Shown piece by piece: positions 32,461 through 46,300 of a DNA stretch of 64,000 bases. The stretch covers positions 275,663,259 to 275,727,258 of the forward strand of contig JBOZIK010000001.1 in NCBI GenBank assembly GCA_051453625.1, in the 5' to 3' direction. Every line of letters begins with the position of its first letter. Within the stretch, counting starts at the first letter, position 1. The position numbers were made by a program, and so were the translations under genes. This stretch comes from Welwitschia mirabilis (lineage: Eukaryota > Gnetophyta > Gnetopsida > Welwitschiales). The notes under the pieces are model-generated. The model had not been told where the DNA came from and did no database searches. It worked only from the letters and a program-made list of their open reading frames with translations.

Positions 32461-35400
32461 AGACAATGACTAAAAGGGGGAAAAGGAGCAAACTTTCTTT
32501 CATTAATATTTGCATTTGATTTAATATTCATGTAGTTAAACAACCTACATAGATCCTATCTCTTGTAAACTAAAACAAGATGCTAAGTACCCTTAACATA
32601 ATGAAGGTCATATTTCTTTATTCCAAAATGGTTTAACATGAATTATGCATGAATTGTGATAACCAACTAAATAGAAATTGAAGATGAAATCGTAAATGCA
32701 CAAGAACATCAAAATGTCCATGATAGAATGATATAGAGTTGATCTTATAGAAACAAAATTATAAGACCTTCATAACTTTGTCCTGATAAGAAAAGGTGTA
32801 TCATAAAGATTTCAATTATGTAACTCCATTTTTTTAACATCTTAAAAACAAATTAAGCTTGAGATATAATCAAGGTATCTAAGGAATAAATAATGAACAT
32901 TCCTAAGAAATGAGTGAGTTATCTAAGATGCAAAATTATAACTTTTCATGGCTTGTAGCAACTATTCTAGTAGGGTATCTCTTCCATTACAAAATATTAA
33001 ACGATTGACACGAACACTGAATGAAGGAAAAAAATTCAATTTTTAAAATAGGAAGATCATGCTCTCAGCCTTCACAAAAATAAATGTGTACTTAACATAA
33101 TGATCAACTCAAGGAAAGAAAATAAATTATAAATAGTTTAAATTAAAGTACAAAAAAATCTACTAGGTCAAATTGCATGTCTACTAGAAGCACATGAGTA
33201 TAGAACTAACAAAAGACTTAACATGAATAAATATTAATATTACTTATCCAACTATCACTTTACATGATAAAATAACTATTTCTCTTAAGTGATACAAACA
33301 CTTAAAACACACGACCTAAAATTACCATGAAGTATCACATGTGTAAAAGCATAATTTCATGAGACGTGAAAAATAAAATGCGATAAAATAGAAATTAACA
33401 AAATTTTATAAACATTAACTATGAGTCTAAATATCACTTATGACTTCAACAAACAAGTAAGAAAATTTAAGTAATCAAATCTACCAATGTTAGTTTCATA
33501 TAAAATAATATTTTTTGAAAAGGTTATTACTTGAAATCATATAATATGAACATAAATGAATAATTTGAAAATCTCATTCCATTCTATACAAAATGTACAA
33601 TGACTTATAATCAAAAGATATCACTTGAAAAACGCAAATCTTTAGTTTGTCATAATAAATTATTTGAATTAAACAATATTTCCTTTAAATTTAGATAGAA
33701 TTAACTTGAAAGATAATACTTTACTCTTCATGAAATGAGTTATAAAAGCAATTAAATATCTAAATTAGGTTTTAAATTAATATTGATTAACAAAAACTAG
33801 CATTTTAATGTTTATTAAATCAAAGTTTCAATCTATTTTGACCAATAAAAAGAGATAAAATGAAGAGAGAGAAAAGGAAGAATGAAAATTCAGAAGAATG
33901 GACCTTAAAATTCTCATAAACTTAAAAATAATTAAAATATGTCTTCACATAAGTTTATAAAACTGAACATTGAAGATCAAGTAGAATTAATTGAAACTGA
34001 TACAATAGTTTATCTAGGAAAAACTACAAAAATTAGTTAATGGTACTTTGACCAAGAATATTAAAAAAAATATAAAGCTAGAGAAACAATGGAATACATA
34101 TTCTAAAATTAATCAAAAATTGTATAATATAGGATCTTAAATTTATAAAATATATCAATAATAATAGAGAAGTTCACTATGCAAAAACAAGAAATTTAAG
34201 ATTTCATAGTTCAAAATTTTTCTAAGTAAAACTACAACTTTAACGATAAATGGCTAAAAGGTTTTACCATCTTAATTAAGATTTTGACTCATTGATCATG
34301 AAATTTTAAAATAATGCAAATAACCTATTAATAAAATTTGAAAAACATTGGAGTTGCAAAAAAATAGTTATGATTAAAACAAGCAATGGAATTTACTTGT
34401 CTGCTTTGATTTTGAGAAGAGAAAAAAGAAGGGAGAAGTATTAATGCAAAAATGAATAATTTTAATTTTAAAAAACATATAAATAACTTATTTAAAAATC
34501 AAACTAATAATATTAGAAAGGATAAAGTAAAAATTCATCATCATTTACTTAAGGAGAAAGGTGAAATCATGAGAAAATGTACTAGAAGAAATGACAAGAT
34601 GAGAGGTAAGAAGAGAGAAGAGTAACAAAATACATGATTTCTTTAACATAGGATGACTAATCATGTAAAATTATAGGATTTGATAATAGGGACTCAATGC
34701 AAAAAAATCCAATTAGTATTAAATATGTAACATGCTATAGGAGAGTTAATGAAATTGAAAAAAAACATGACAAAAATGTACAGATCAAGTTTAAAAAAAA
34801 AAAGGCATACAAATATACAGGAAAAGAATACTTATTAGTGCTATATGAAATTATATCCCTTTGTATTAGTCTTTAATAAAAATTATTACAACATTTTATG
34901 CCTTCTTATCCTTTAGTACCATTTGTTCATGTGCACTTCATTACCCTTGCAATGACCTTTAGATGGATGAAAATGGAGAAAGAAGTGATGAAAAATGAAA
35001 TGTAAAATAAGGTATGAGACTAAAAATGGATGTGTATAATAATAAGATATGAGAATTAAGAGCATAAGAGGCTTCCAAATATAATATAGAAAGAGGATCA
35101 ACTTGGAAGTGAAGAATTATGGAGTAGAAACTCTCATTTCAATGTTTAAACATNNNNNNNNNNNNNNNNNNNNNNNNNNNNNNNNNNNNNNNNNNNNNNN
35201 NNNNNNNNNNNNNNNNNNNNNNNNNNNNNNNNNNNNNNNNNNNNNNNNNNNNNACATTTCTTGAATTTAATTTGAGATCCTTAAAATGGCATGCATTGGA
35301 TTATGAGTTTTGAAAATTTAGGAGGAGTCTGTATAGGCGTACTTGGGTTGGTCTTAGATCAAGGAGTTACAGAGTTACAACAACCATTAAATTTCTACAT

Positions 35401-36301
35401 GTGATTCATGGTTAAATTATGAAAACTATTTAATGATGATGCAACACCATTTCACTCATGGCATTGATGCCACAACATCATAGGTAGTTTAAAAAATAAC
35501 TAACTCAACTTATAAAATGTAAATTAACTCAGTTTCCTCTTTTGTAGGAGATATTATATGAAAATATAAAATTTAAGTTAAAATATCTAAGAATAAATGA
35601 TTTATATCTTTTAAAATGTAAAATTTCATGGTATTAATGTCCTAAAAGGCTTTGATGTCATCTAGTATCATGCAGCTAGTGTCAAAATGAATTAGAATAA
35701 TGACATAAAGAATTTAATGAGATATGATAATGGAAAAAAATTATAAATCATCTATAGTATTGTTGGATTAAAGTAGTCCTCCATGCTTTATGTTTTTTAC
35801 CTCAATCTTGACTTCCTAATCATAATCATTATGAATAGCCTCAAACTAAATCATAATGCCTTTTTTTGATCTCATTAAATTTTTTAGGTCATTATCATCT
35901 AAAAAGTACAAAAGGTCTCTAGGTGTAGTATTATAATTCAAAACATAATGCCAAATTATGATTATTAATACCTTATTTCATCAAAAATTTCAGCTTCATC
36001 AACCACATAGCACTATGAAATTATAATATTCATTCTTAAAATATTCTATTGATTATAAAAAAAGACTTTAATATCATAAGTTTTCAAACACTACCTAAGA
36101 TAATTGTATCAAGATCTTAAGCTTGTTTTAGGCCATAAATCACATGTTTTAATCAAACATTGCATTAAGAACAACTTTTTAAAATATCCATCCTTTAGGT
36201 TGTTTAATAAAAACTTCTTCAAAAAGATAGCTGGCAATAAATGTTGAAGTATTGTCTAATTAGTGGACTAGTGATAGTAGAGAAAAACTAGCTAATAAGT
36301 A
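32461..36301. other. Very AT-rich stretch, no gene seen
   Basis: Gap at 35154-35253. No domain or repeat structure noticed apart from simple A-rich runs. It may include eroded RT of the Copia relic at its left edge. Confidence 0.5.
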
Positions 36302-36435
36302 TAGTTAAGTAATAGATTAGAGATAATGTTTCCTTCTCTATTACTAGGTGATAAATCATTCTTGTCATCTTTTCTTTAGTTAAGTAATAGATGAGGGATA
36401 ATATTTCCTTCTCTATTACTAGGTTATGGATCATT
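36302..36435 (+). repeat. Tandem duplication, 75-bp period
   Basis: TAGTTAAGTAATAGATTAGA (36302) and TAGTTAAGTAATAGATGAGG (36377) start two units that share TTTCCTTCTCTATTACTAGG. Looser echoes (ATTATTACTAAGAAATAAG, TATCACTAAGCAATAAG) continue to 36560. Confidence 0.8.
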
Positions 36436-36576
36436 TTAACCAAAATTGGTGTATTCTATTATCACTAAGCAATAAGGATAGTTGTTTACCTTATTGTATA
36501 CTTGTAATCTAGCTATAAGACAATCACATATAAGATCCATGCCATTGGATTATTACTAAGAAATAAGATAGTTGTG

Positions 36577-37335
36577 ATGTCAAACTTGAGGACATAGGAA
36601 ATTGCAATGTCAAGCATGGAATGATGGAAGTATGATGTTATAACTTAGAGGTGTCAATTATAATATCAATCTTGGGGAGATGTAAGTATGATACCAGGCC
36701 TGAGAGGCAAGAACAATGATGTTAGACCTTAGAGGCAATAATTACAATGTTAGATTTAAGGGGATAAAAAACTGTGAAATTAGGCCTTGAAAATGGTAAC
36801 TAAAACATTAGGCCTACGGAGAGGCATATATGATATAAAGCCTAGGATATATGAAATTGTAACATCAAATATTAAAGGTAGGTAACTATGACATTAAAAT
36901 TGGGATAGGAAATTGTGACATCGGATTATAACTATGACATAAGAGTTTAAGTGTGATTTCATCCTCCCATGTATAACATTAGACTTTAAATAGAATGTTA
37001 AACTTCTATAATCAAGTCTAGCATTAGCCGTTGAGCTATAATATCTTCCTTCAAGTACAACATCAATCTTTGTGATCAAGTGTGATTCTAGTTGTAGAAC
37101 TATGATGTCGACTTTTAATTGTGACATTTCACTCTAAGTGTAATATTGGAAGTAGTACTTACAATTATGAACTTGAGTTTTATCTCCAACTATGACATTA
37201 GAAGTGGGGCTTATAACCATGAAATTGACTTGTATCTACAACTCTGAGATTAGAAGTGGGACCCTCAACTATGACATCTGACTTGTAAATCAATTATGAT
37301 ATCAAACATGATTACCAAATGTAATAAGAAGACTT
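36577..37335 (+). repeat. Degenerate minisatellite, ~28-bp then ~26-bp units
   Basis: From 36577 to about 36905 successive units of 27-30 bp follow the pattern TGTTAGACCTTAGAGGCAAT plus about 8 bp ending TATGA or TACAA. Six consecutive units are exactly 28 bp by my count. From about 36905 units become irregular, then settle near 37180-37310 into alternating 27- and 25-bp units (CATTAGAAGTGGG... and ...ACTTGTA...). It is not coding: 28 is not a multiple of three and stops are frequent. Confidence 0.85.
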
Positions 37336-38288
37336 ATTTTCTAGCTGCTATGTTATAGTTAAGGGGGTCTATCAAACTAAGATGAAATGATGTTGACTAC
37401 TGTTCACTATTATTAACTGGAATTAAAATTATTGCTATAATCCCATTATAAAAATCTTATGAAGAGGTTAACAATGCTCAAACATTTCTCAAAATTAACC
37501 ATGTTAATTATAATATCTAAAAATTTTAATAGTTGTTACCACGACTTTGGTCATAACTCTTTTGTATAAGCTCCATTTCTAGTTTCATCTAATTCTATAC
37601 CTTTATATTTTTATGTTCTCAACAAATTTGAGATTTTATAGTCTTATAAGAATTCTTGAATCATTATATCATGTAGCATATCATGAAGTAGATTAGTACA
37701 AGATTATGAATGACATCATTTATGTATTTTAGGCACTATTAATTTTGCATTATCATTATTCTTGTATGTAAATATCGCTATTAGTGCACTGATTTCTTTC
37801 TATCTTATGTAGGACAACTAAAAACTTCCATTTATTTATAAATACATCCAAGGTGGATGTGGCTTATCTAGCTTTCTTGAAGTTAAACAATGCACATTTA
37901 ATAATACGACTAGTGAGGAATGAATAGTTGATATAGCTTTGTACAAATAGAATGGTCATTATTATTGATGATATCAAGTCATGTATTATGGAAAAGAGAT
38001 TTTATGTAAACATTTAATTGGGAAGCCTTAGAAGGATGTGATGCTAATAACTTAGTATATTCTTCTTTAAGAAGACTTAACTATTACCTTCTACTCTTTC
38101 CTTCCTTTGTTTATGGGTAGAGAAAACAGACTTCTTCAAATTCCGCCCTTAGTTTGATGTACTTTTTTTTTCCTTTAAATTTTTGTACTAATTCTTTTGA
38201 TTTTAATAAAAATTAGATGTTTTTTATGAAATTTGTCTTTAGTATTTTCTTTTATTTGGTTCTTTAAAAGATAGTAGTTTGCTATTTT
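37336..38288. other. AT-rich stretch, no gene seen
   Basis: Possibly leader or internal sequence of a minus-strand LTR element whose PBS lies at 38289, but no gag motif was found. Confidence 0.4.
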
Positions 38289-38305
38289 CTTGGCTATGAT
38301 GCCAA
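38289..38305 (-). other. Primer-binding site, initiator tRNA-Met type
   Basis: The minus strand reads TTGGCATCATAGCCAAG, close to TGGTATCAGAGCCAGG, the complement of the tRNA-iMet 3' end. The plus strand continues with TGTAATGTATC at 38307, a plausible LTR terminus read in reverse. Confidence 0.6.
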
Positions 38306-38306
38306 T

Positions 38307-38760
38307 TGTAATGTATCAAATTACTAAAATAAGGTTGAACTCCCTATTGAATAAGAAACATTAAACATTAAAAAGATAACAAATTTGATAATAAATAAAT
38401 TGGATAGAAATGAAGTATCTCTTTATTAAGATAGTGGTAATTTATCTTCTACACTTATCTTAGACTTAGACCATTGGTTAAAGGTAAAGATCTGAACTAT
38501 GACCTTAGATGTAAACTATGACCTTAGCTCCCCTTCTAGGAACCATGCGGATTAGCTAAATTTATTGTCAGTTCCATTCATGCAATCTATCCACTCTTAT
38601 TTAGTCCCATAGTCTTAGGAATAAAAATGAAGGGATATAATGGTATAATTCAAGGATTACATCCTTTTATTAAAATAGTAGTTATTCTTAAATGTAATTT
38701 AACTACATTTAATAATAATCACTTAATTAAAAGTAAGTTTGAAATATTATAGATAAACCC
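38307..38760 (-). repeat. Candidate 5' LTR fragment (minus-strand element)
   Basis: Begins TGTAATGTATC next to the PBS. The far boundary is not defined; the GC-richer word ctccccttctaggaaccatgc near 38530 lies inside. No partner LTR was recognised. Confidence 0.35.
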
Positions 38761-39650
38761 TTTATATGAAGTAATGCATGTGAAAAATATTCAAGGTTTC
38801 AGAGGAGGGAAAAATCACCACTACAACTATTATGAATGTACTAAACTGGAAATATATTATTGATATAATATCCATTGCTAGTAACTCTTAAATTTATACA
38901 GTCTTAGGATAATATATTAACCATAAGCTACATATCATTTATTATGTTTGAAAAAGTACTAATCCATTTTAATATGATTTTATGATAATTGAAAATCAAT
39001 TTCTAGTGATATCACCACACCTGATAAGTTTTGACAATACCTTGTAGGTTTAAAAACTTAAGCCTACATGGATCATTAATTATTAAATTCTTAGAAACTA
39101 TGTAAATTTATAATGTTTGTATTATGCATTGATGCTTAATCAATGAAATATTTTAAATTGAAATTTTAAGATAAATGAAGTTATAACAATGCAATAGCGA
39201 CTATCTTTCTCAATTAGAGATAACCTAGAAATTTCAAAGTAAAGATACCTTTGACAATAGATTCCTTTATGGGAAATTATTTGTAGTATATTTTAATATT
39301 CACATTCAAGATCCATGGTATGTATATATTACAAATTATGTATCTATTCTTTGAGTTCCACAAGATTAGTGGAGTGAGAATAAGCAATTACTTCTTAAAA
39401 GAGTTAGAAGCTACATCTAGCAAAATCTATTCTTATGTTTGTAAGGATGAAATCAGATGCCATTATATTCTAGAATGGAATCAATTTCAAAATTACAAAT
39501 GTATCATAACAATGATTTTTCAGATCATCTTAATGAAGAGAAAATAGTTGAGAAATCTAACAAAGTGAATTTTATTAGTCTACCTTATTTTAAAAATTTC
39601 AAAATTATGCTTTAAAATGTGATGATTAGTAATGAATACTAGGACTATCA
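38761..39650 (+). other. AT-rich stretch upstream of integrase relic
   Basis: Probably decayed RNase H/zinc-finger portion of the same Gypsy copy; only loose words (NDFSDHLNEE near 39510) fit. Confidence 0.35.
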
Positions 39651-40480
39651 ATGCCTATAAACCCAATATTAGAATGTGAACTATTTGATGTTTGGAAAAT
39701 TGAATTTACTAGGCCATTTATAAAATAAGGTGGATACTAATACATCATTATTTGTATTGATTACATTGTGAAGTGCGTAGAGGACAAAGTAATAAATACT
39801 AATGTTGTCAAAACTATCCTTTAGTATTTTAAAAAACATATATTACAATGATTTGAATGTACATGTGTGCTTATTGGTAATTAAGGAACTCACTTCATGG
39901 ATCAAACCATGAATAAATTAATGAAATTAGTAGGAATTTTGCACAAATTTGTAACTCATTATCATTCATAAACAAATGGACTAATTGAAAACACTAACAG
40001 GGAATTAAAAGGATATTAATCAAAATGATTAATTCTAAGATGAATTCATACAAAAAATTAAATGATGCATTGTGGGCATATAGAAATACTAGGCAAATGT
40101 TTTTGAATTATACATCATTTTAACTAGTTTATGGGAGAAATCCTAGCTATAGTTGAAATCTAACATAAATTTTTGAAATTAATGTAAAATTTAAACTTGA
40201 ATAATGAATATAATATTTCAAAAAGGATTTACACTTTAGGAATCAGATAAAATGAGATATTATGCAATAAATTAACAAATAATAATGAAGAAGTAAGCAT
40301 AACATATGATTACATGAGTTCCTTAAAAAATTGATCATCCAGTAGGAAGGATATTTTGAGATTATTCACATAAATAGAAATGGTGTGTTTCCATTAAAAA
40401 CCTAGTTGATAGTGGCTAATTCACTATAAATGGATAATGGTTAAAATTATGTCATAAGAACAAATTATAACATATTTTTT
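39651..40480 (+). pseudogene. Gypsy (Tat/Athila-type) integrase relic
   Basis: The plus strand reads MPINPILECELFDVWKIEFT, then CIDYIVKCVEDKV, then IGN-stop-GTHFMDQTMNKLMK, then THYHS-stop-TNGLIENTNREL, then LNDALWAYRNTR and LVYGRNPSYS. These are successive blocks of the integrase catalytic core. The first Asp (CIDY) and the Glu (LIENTNRE) of the D,D-35-E triad remain, but the second Asp (family ISDGGTHF) is Asn. The triad is therefore broken, and stops and a frameshift intervene. It is a separate plus-strand fragment of the same broad lineage as 1-10953. Confidence 0.85.
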
Positions 40481-43400
40481 ATGATTTTTAAAGAACCTTG
40501 TAAACTTAATACTTACTCATTTACTACTAAATCTACTTCATTAGAAGTCTTCATCCTACTTATTCCATTATTTAATTTGTACTTCTACTTAAACAAATTT
40601 ATTACACATTCTTCTTATTATCACACAGAATGATTAGGCATATAGAAATAAATTATCATGATACTCTTATATTTGTATTAGATGCTTAGTATGAAGAGTT
40701 TTACATTTTGAATCATTAAACTGTATGAAACTGTAAGAATAGATAGTTACTATTTTTTGTTACAACTTAGTATTTAATGTATATTGAACTCTTATGTAAA
40801 CTATATAGTCAATGATTTCTACTATATTTTTCATTATGTCTCACCATATCATATTTTTTATAATGCATAGAGGGGAATTATGTATTATAATATATTCAAA
40901 AACGATAGAAAAAAATCAAATCATAATATTCTACTACAGGTCTATTAGTGAAAGTATTCTCAAGAGGGGACTTTCATAGTTTAATATATTAGCTATGAAA
41001 AATCTACTAGGGATTGATTGGCCATGATCTAGACTTCATATTATAAGTCCTCACTCCTAGAACAGTGTTTGCACTCTCCTCATTTTAATTTGAATTAGTT
41101 ATTATAGTTAAATAATTATCTTCTTTTATACAATGCAAGTTATTATTCCATTTCATTCCATGTAGCCTTTAATTTCCTAGGATCTTATGTTGTAATGATC
41201 TGCATTACACTTTGCAAATTCATGATTAAATGAAGACTATGAAAAACTTGGTGATATTATAGTATCTATTATAGTAACCAATGGGCACATGTAAGGAGGG
41301 CATGACCTAATTTTTTATTATTCTTCTAGAATAGTATGAAGTTTTATTATAATTATTCACTCTATTGAATAAATTTGTTTACTCATGAGTCAACTTGATT
41401 AACATTAAGAATGTAATTAATTGAGGTAATTACATTCTTAATTTATGATATGCATTTAGTGGTTTATCTCTTGAAACTACACATTCTAATAAGCTTAATT
41501 GCAAAATGTAAAATACCTAGCAATTTGATAGTTACCTTAATTCATAATAGATCGTCATTTATCTATCAAATATATTCTAGTAAAATGTCTATTTATGAAA
41601 TATCGAGGCACGGTTCCCATATTTTATTTAATTAATTTCTTTTAATATTGCTTATAGTTTCTAAATTTATTGGCCATAAAAGGGCTCAAAGAAGTTACCA
41701 CATAAGTATTTATTATTATACATAAGTGTTATATATATATATTAGTTTTCATACTTTAGTTGTACATGGGCTATGACAAAAGAAATAACAACAAATAAAT
41801 ACAAGCATAACACATCATTATAATGAACTAGTAAGTTAGATTTGGTTAAGAAAGTAGCTACAATTTCTCTTATATTCATTAATGTACAAGTACCATTACA
41901 TTAAATTTTAGAAACTTTAATTCCTATGAGAAATAAAATAAAATTAAAACACTTAGTAATAGTTAGCTATAAGATTAACCTCCATAGAAAATAAATAATA
42001 TTATACTTAATAATAACTATTATTAAATATTCATGAAATTAAGAATATCTACTAGCCATAATAATAATATCTATAAGTTCAAAAATCCATAAATTTAAAA
42101 AGTCATGGACCATACAAAAATTGACGCTTGAAAATACAACTATTAAAACTAATCTTAAAATAGAAGAATGAACATGAAGAAAGTCAAGCCCTATATAAAC
42201 TATATATTTTAAAATAGTAATAAAATAAGGAATTAACTAAAAATAATTATAAAGGAGATATAAAAAAGATAAAGTTATAGCTATAGATATGAATTATTTT
42301 GATTTGAAATTTAAATAAAGACCAAACCATAAATTTACAATTCTACAAAAAAAGCTAAATTTTTATTGCTTAGAATCTAAATCATTCTATGAACATATAC
42401 AATTAGATCTATATATTTCATTATTTTTACATTTAATATTGGAAAAACATAAGGAGTATAATATTAAAAAGATAGAAATGACTCCAAGTACATAGATTTT
42501 ATTCAAAGGAATAATTAGTTAGATTTATAGATAATAATAATATCTACATAATACAACCAAAAAAATTATAGAATTCATCAATACAGACTTTAAGCCAAAC
42601 ACAACTACTCATTATTAAACCTAAACTTATTACAAATTTGAAATGGATGATTCACATAAGTAAATAGTAGAATGGATAAATAACAAGCAGATTACTCAAG
42701 CCAATTTTAAATAATTTTTTTTTATCAATGGCTAAAACACCTATCTATCCTAGAACTTGGACGAAAATAATTTATAATTAAAGATATAATAATCAAAGTC
42801 CCTAATATGGCCTAAGTATTGAAGGAAGCATGGGGTAATGAAAACCAAAGAAATATAACTAAGTTAAGTGAGTAAGTCAAATCCAAGAAATAAGACCATG
42901 GACTAAATATTATAATTTCTTGAATATTTAATTTTAATTCTAATAACATAGAGGTGCAATAAATAAAAGGTTGTTATGTATATTGGCACTTCACCTTTTA
43001 ACTCTAGCAGTCCACTTTCATGGCTATTAGAAGCATAATAGAGGTTTTACCCTCTAAGGTCTATACAACTAGTTATTGTAATTAGATTTAATACCATCTT
43101 TTTTTAAACAATTATAAAATCAAATTCATATCACAAGATTTTATACCAGATATAAGTGGCTTACATCATTTAACATATCAATTTAAGATTCTCCAAGAAC
43201 GACATAGAATGGAACTATTACACCATTCATTTAATAACAACTAACATTCCAACTTAATGCATATAATAGAAAGCAAGCTAAAATAAACAAATAATAAATA
43301 AGATTAATAAGCTATATAGGCTATATAAAAAGAAAATAAAAACATGGAATGTACTCAAGAAGAATACTACATCATATAAATAAGAAAGCAATAAAAAAAG

Positions 43401-43899
43401 ACCATCTAAAATATGTAAGTAAACAACTAGATCATATCTACAGTTTTAGGTCAGGAATTCTAAGCTCTCTAGCCACTAAAATTTAATATCTAAGAAATAA
43501 AACTCATCTAAAGGCTCTTATTCATAATAGTAATAGAGACTCAAAAGGATATACAAGAATTTCAAGAAATAATCAACCTAATAATAGGCTTCATTAACTT
43601 TCTTGGAAATGCTATTAACTCCACTATCCTACCCTAATGCACATCTAATCACTGGATAAATATGTTACAATAAATTAATTTATCCAAATAAGTAAATAGT
43701 AGAATGAATCCTAACCATTTAATAGCTATAATAAAAAAATTATTTACAATAATTATAGTGGCTACTATTACAGAATTTTAGCTCAAACATTTTACTAATA
43801 AAATAAAGAAATCGAAAAATAAGTTAACCTATTAGCCTTATGAGATAGAAATTATTACTATTTAATTTTTATTAAATTTTTAAGATTAATTCTTGGACC
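40481..43899. other. AT-rich stretch, no gene seen
   Basis: Contains an (AT)n run at 41729-41742. No domain was recognised on either strand; part may be LTR or 3' sequence of the neighbouring relics. Confidence 0.5.
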
Positions 43900-43959
43900 T
43901 TGAAAAAATTTGGACATGGCATTTTGCTTCTTCTTAATGACGTTTCTACTAGAAACTTA

Positions 43960-45130
43960 AACGAAGCTCAGATTTTAATGTGAAATGTCTGTTTTAATTT
44001 TCCATGTAGATTCTTCTTTTATTTATTATAATAATTAAAATTTATAGAGATTAATTTATCTTCCTTTAAGTACAATTTTTTTAATTCAAAATTTTAATTG
44101 GATAGACTTCAAAGGCTTGATTTGTTTGAATATTCACTTCGTAGACAGAAATGATTTTTATTACATCAGATATACATTTGCTCAATAGTAAAACATGGAA
44201 AACATTATGAAGTCTAGAAACTTATGGGGGTAAATCAAACTCATCAGCTACATATTCTACTCTTATTATTATTTGATATGATCTTATAAATATTAGTATC
44301 AATTTGTATTTATTTTTAAATAAAAATACGCCCTTAAATGGGAAAACTTTAAGAATTACATAATATCCTTCTTAAAAGTATATGTGCCTTTTATACCTAT
44401 TTGGATTTCATATTTTTTACCATTTGTAGCTTCTACCTGGTCAACTAGACTTTATCTTCTAATTTCTAAGTAAAAGAAACCTTTAGGAGATTTTTATCTA
44501 CTACATCAAAGCGAGACAATTGTGTTTTATAAACTCTTTTATAGAGAGATTTAAATGATATACATTTAATTGATTCCTAATAACTATTTTTACAACTAAG
44601 ATCTGCCAAATCTACATGATCTACCAAATTCCAATATTACTAATAACAAGTCCTCCAAAATTTGGTTTACTTCTTTCTATTTATGCATTACTTTTATGAT
44701 GGAAATTTATGCTTAAGTTTAGTTTGGTGCTAAGATCTTTATTAAAATATCTCCAAAACCTAAATATAAACTGGTTGTCCTAACCTAAGATAATTATTTT
44801 TTGAATTCCATGTAGATTCACTATGCTTACATGTATTTCTTTAAAATTTTCTCTACTAAACCGAATTAATAAGTTATGCATTTGGTTATATAATTAAATA
44901 CTTATAGTTTTATTTTTTACCATAAAAAGTATTATATAATATTTATATTCATCTTATTAACTGTTAGATGAATATGATAGTTAATTATGTGAAACTCATT
45001 AAATATTATCTACTTTAACTATCTATTATTAGGTACCACTATTTTGTTAAATATCTTACTAGATCTTTTCAAGAGGTACTATATCCATTAGTTGAGATAT
45101 TTTTATTTTTCTACATAATGGGCATTTTTG
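43960..45130 (-). pseudogene. Chromovirus integrase and chromodomain relic
   Basis: On the minus strand the recognisable blocks are CRKIKI (about 45105, end of the zinc finger), QILEDLLLVILEFG, CKNSYWESIK-like words, then KLILIFIRSYQIIIRVEYVA, DEFDLPP, SRLHNVFHVLLLSKC (44172-44215) and EESTWKIKTDISH (43981-44018). The LHNVFHV block follows the GPF/Y-type module of chromovirus integrases. EExTWExExDM is the end of the chromodomain that targets such elements to heterochromatin. The central D,D-35-E region between about 44650 and 45050 is too eroded to find. Many stops. Confidence 0.8.
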
Positions 45131-45640
45131 TTCTACTTTAAAGATTGTCTTACATAAATCATCACTCATTTTTAAATAGTTAATGTTATTCCTCCTCTTA
45201 CCTAAAGCATCTACTATCATTTTTGCCTTTTCTACATGGTAATTTACTATTACATCATAATCTTGAAGAAATTCTACTCATCTTATTTATGTAAAATTTA
45301 GATTGGACTAAGTATGAATATAATTTAAACTCTTTTAATATATTAAAATCTCTACCTATTATGCATAGAGAGAATGCTTGCAAATTTATAAAGTCTAATT
45401 AACTACAATCAAGTCTAAATCATGAACTAGGTAATTTTATTCATTTCTATTTGATTGTCTATATGCATAATAAATAACCTTATCATCTTGCATTAAAATT
45501 CCCCTAACCCTTCTCTTGATGCATTTATGAATACTATATAAGAATCTCTTAGTTTTGGAATGTTTATAGAATGAAATAATATAAGGTCTAGCTTTAATTT
45601 ATGAAATGATTTCTTACAAGTCTATATCCATTAAAACCTA
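45131..45640 (-). pseudogene. Chromovirus RNase H relic
   Basis: The minus strand reads SINIPKLRDSYIVFINASRE then GLG (family FVIYCDASRxGLG; the catalytic Asp of CDAS is Asn), then a VIYYAYRQ-type block, and finally EFLQDYDVIVNYHVEKAKMI then VDALGKR (45210-45290; family LLKDYDxxIxYHPGKANVVADALSRK). Frameshifts separate the blocks. Confidence 0.8.
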
Positions 45641-46300
45641 TTAGTTTTTCTTAGCAAAGAAGTTAAAGTAATATCTATCTTAAAAAAAATGAAATAAATC
45701 TCCTATAATATTTTATAAGCCTAAAACGGTTTCTTACATATGTCATAGACTCTGATCTACAAAAATCTATAATGGCCTATACTTTATCATGATCTACTTT
45801 GAATCCTTCTTCTAAAATTATATGTTCTAATAACTTAATTTATGATAGTCAGAATTTAAATTTTTTTGGGTCTACATGATAATGAAATTTTCTTAAGGTG
45901 TTTGATACTATTCTTAAATGCTTTATATGCTCCTCTTTTAATGGTGACTATACTAATATATCCTCAATGAAAGTCATAGTAACATCATTGAAATATACTC
46001 TAAATATTTTATTCATAACTATCATTCTAAACTCAAAGGTAATAATTCTATACTCAAAATAACATACCTAATTTAACAAATAGTCTGTTAGACATGTTCT
46101 TTCTTTATTTTAATCTAGTAATGAGGTTATTTAATACCAAATTTAAATAAAGTCTTAGCATACCTTAAAGACTTCTATTATTGGCAAGGGATATTTACTC
46201 TTTATCATCAATTAATTTAACATTTTGTAATCTACATAAAGCTTTACTTCATCATCCTTATTTTTACTCAATAGAACTAATGCAACGCATGGAGAAATAT
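45641..46300 (-). pseudogene. Chromovirus reverse transcriptase relic
   Basis: Minus-strand blocks are SKYPLPIIEVF (46180-46205; family NKYPLPRIDDLF), YFEYRIITFEFRM, then TMTFIEDILV at the active site (about 45955-45978; family FIDDILVYS, first Asp of the pair changed to Glu), EEHIKHLRIVSNTLRKFHYH, EHIILEEGFKVDHDKV and YVRNRFRLIKYYRRFI. The order and wording are those of Ty3/Gypsy RT. Inactive through the Asp change and stops. Confidence 0.85.

Noticed and set aside
36894-37127. 77-codon minus-strand frame within the minisatellite
   Set aside because: It spans degenerate repeat units with no matching protein periodicity; the unit length is not a multiple of three.
36577-37335. Possible CRISPR-like array because of ~28-bp periodicity
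   Set aside because: There are no unique spacers between identical repeats; the units are contiguous and degenerate, and the DNA is plant nuclear sequence.
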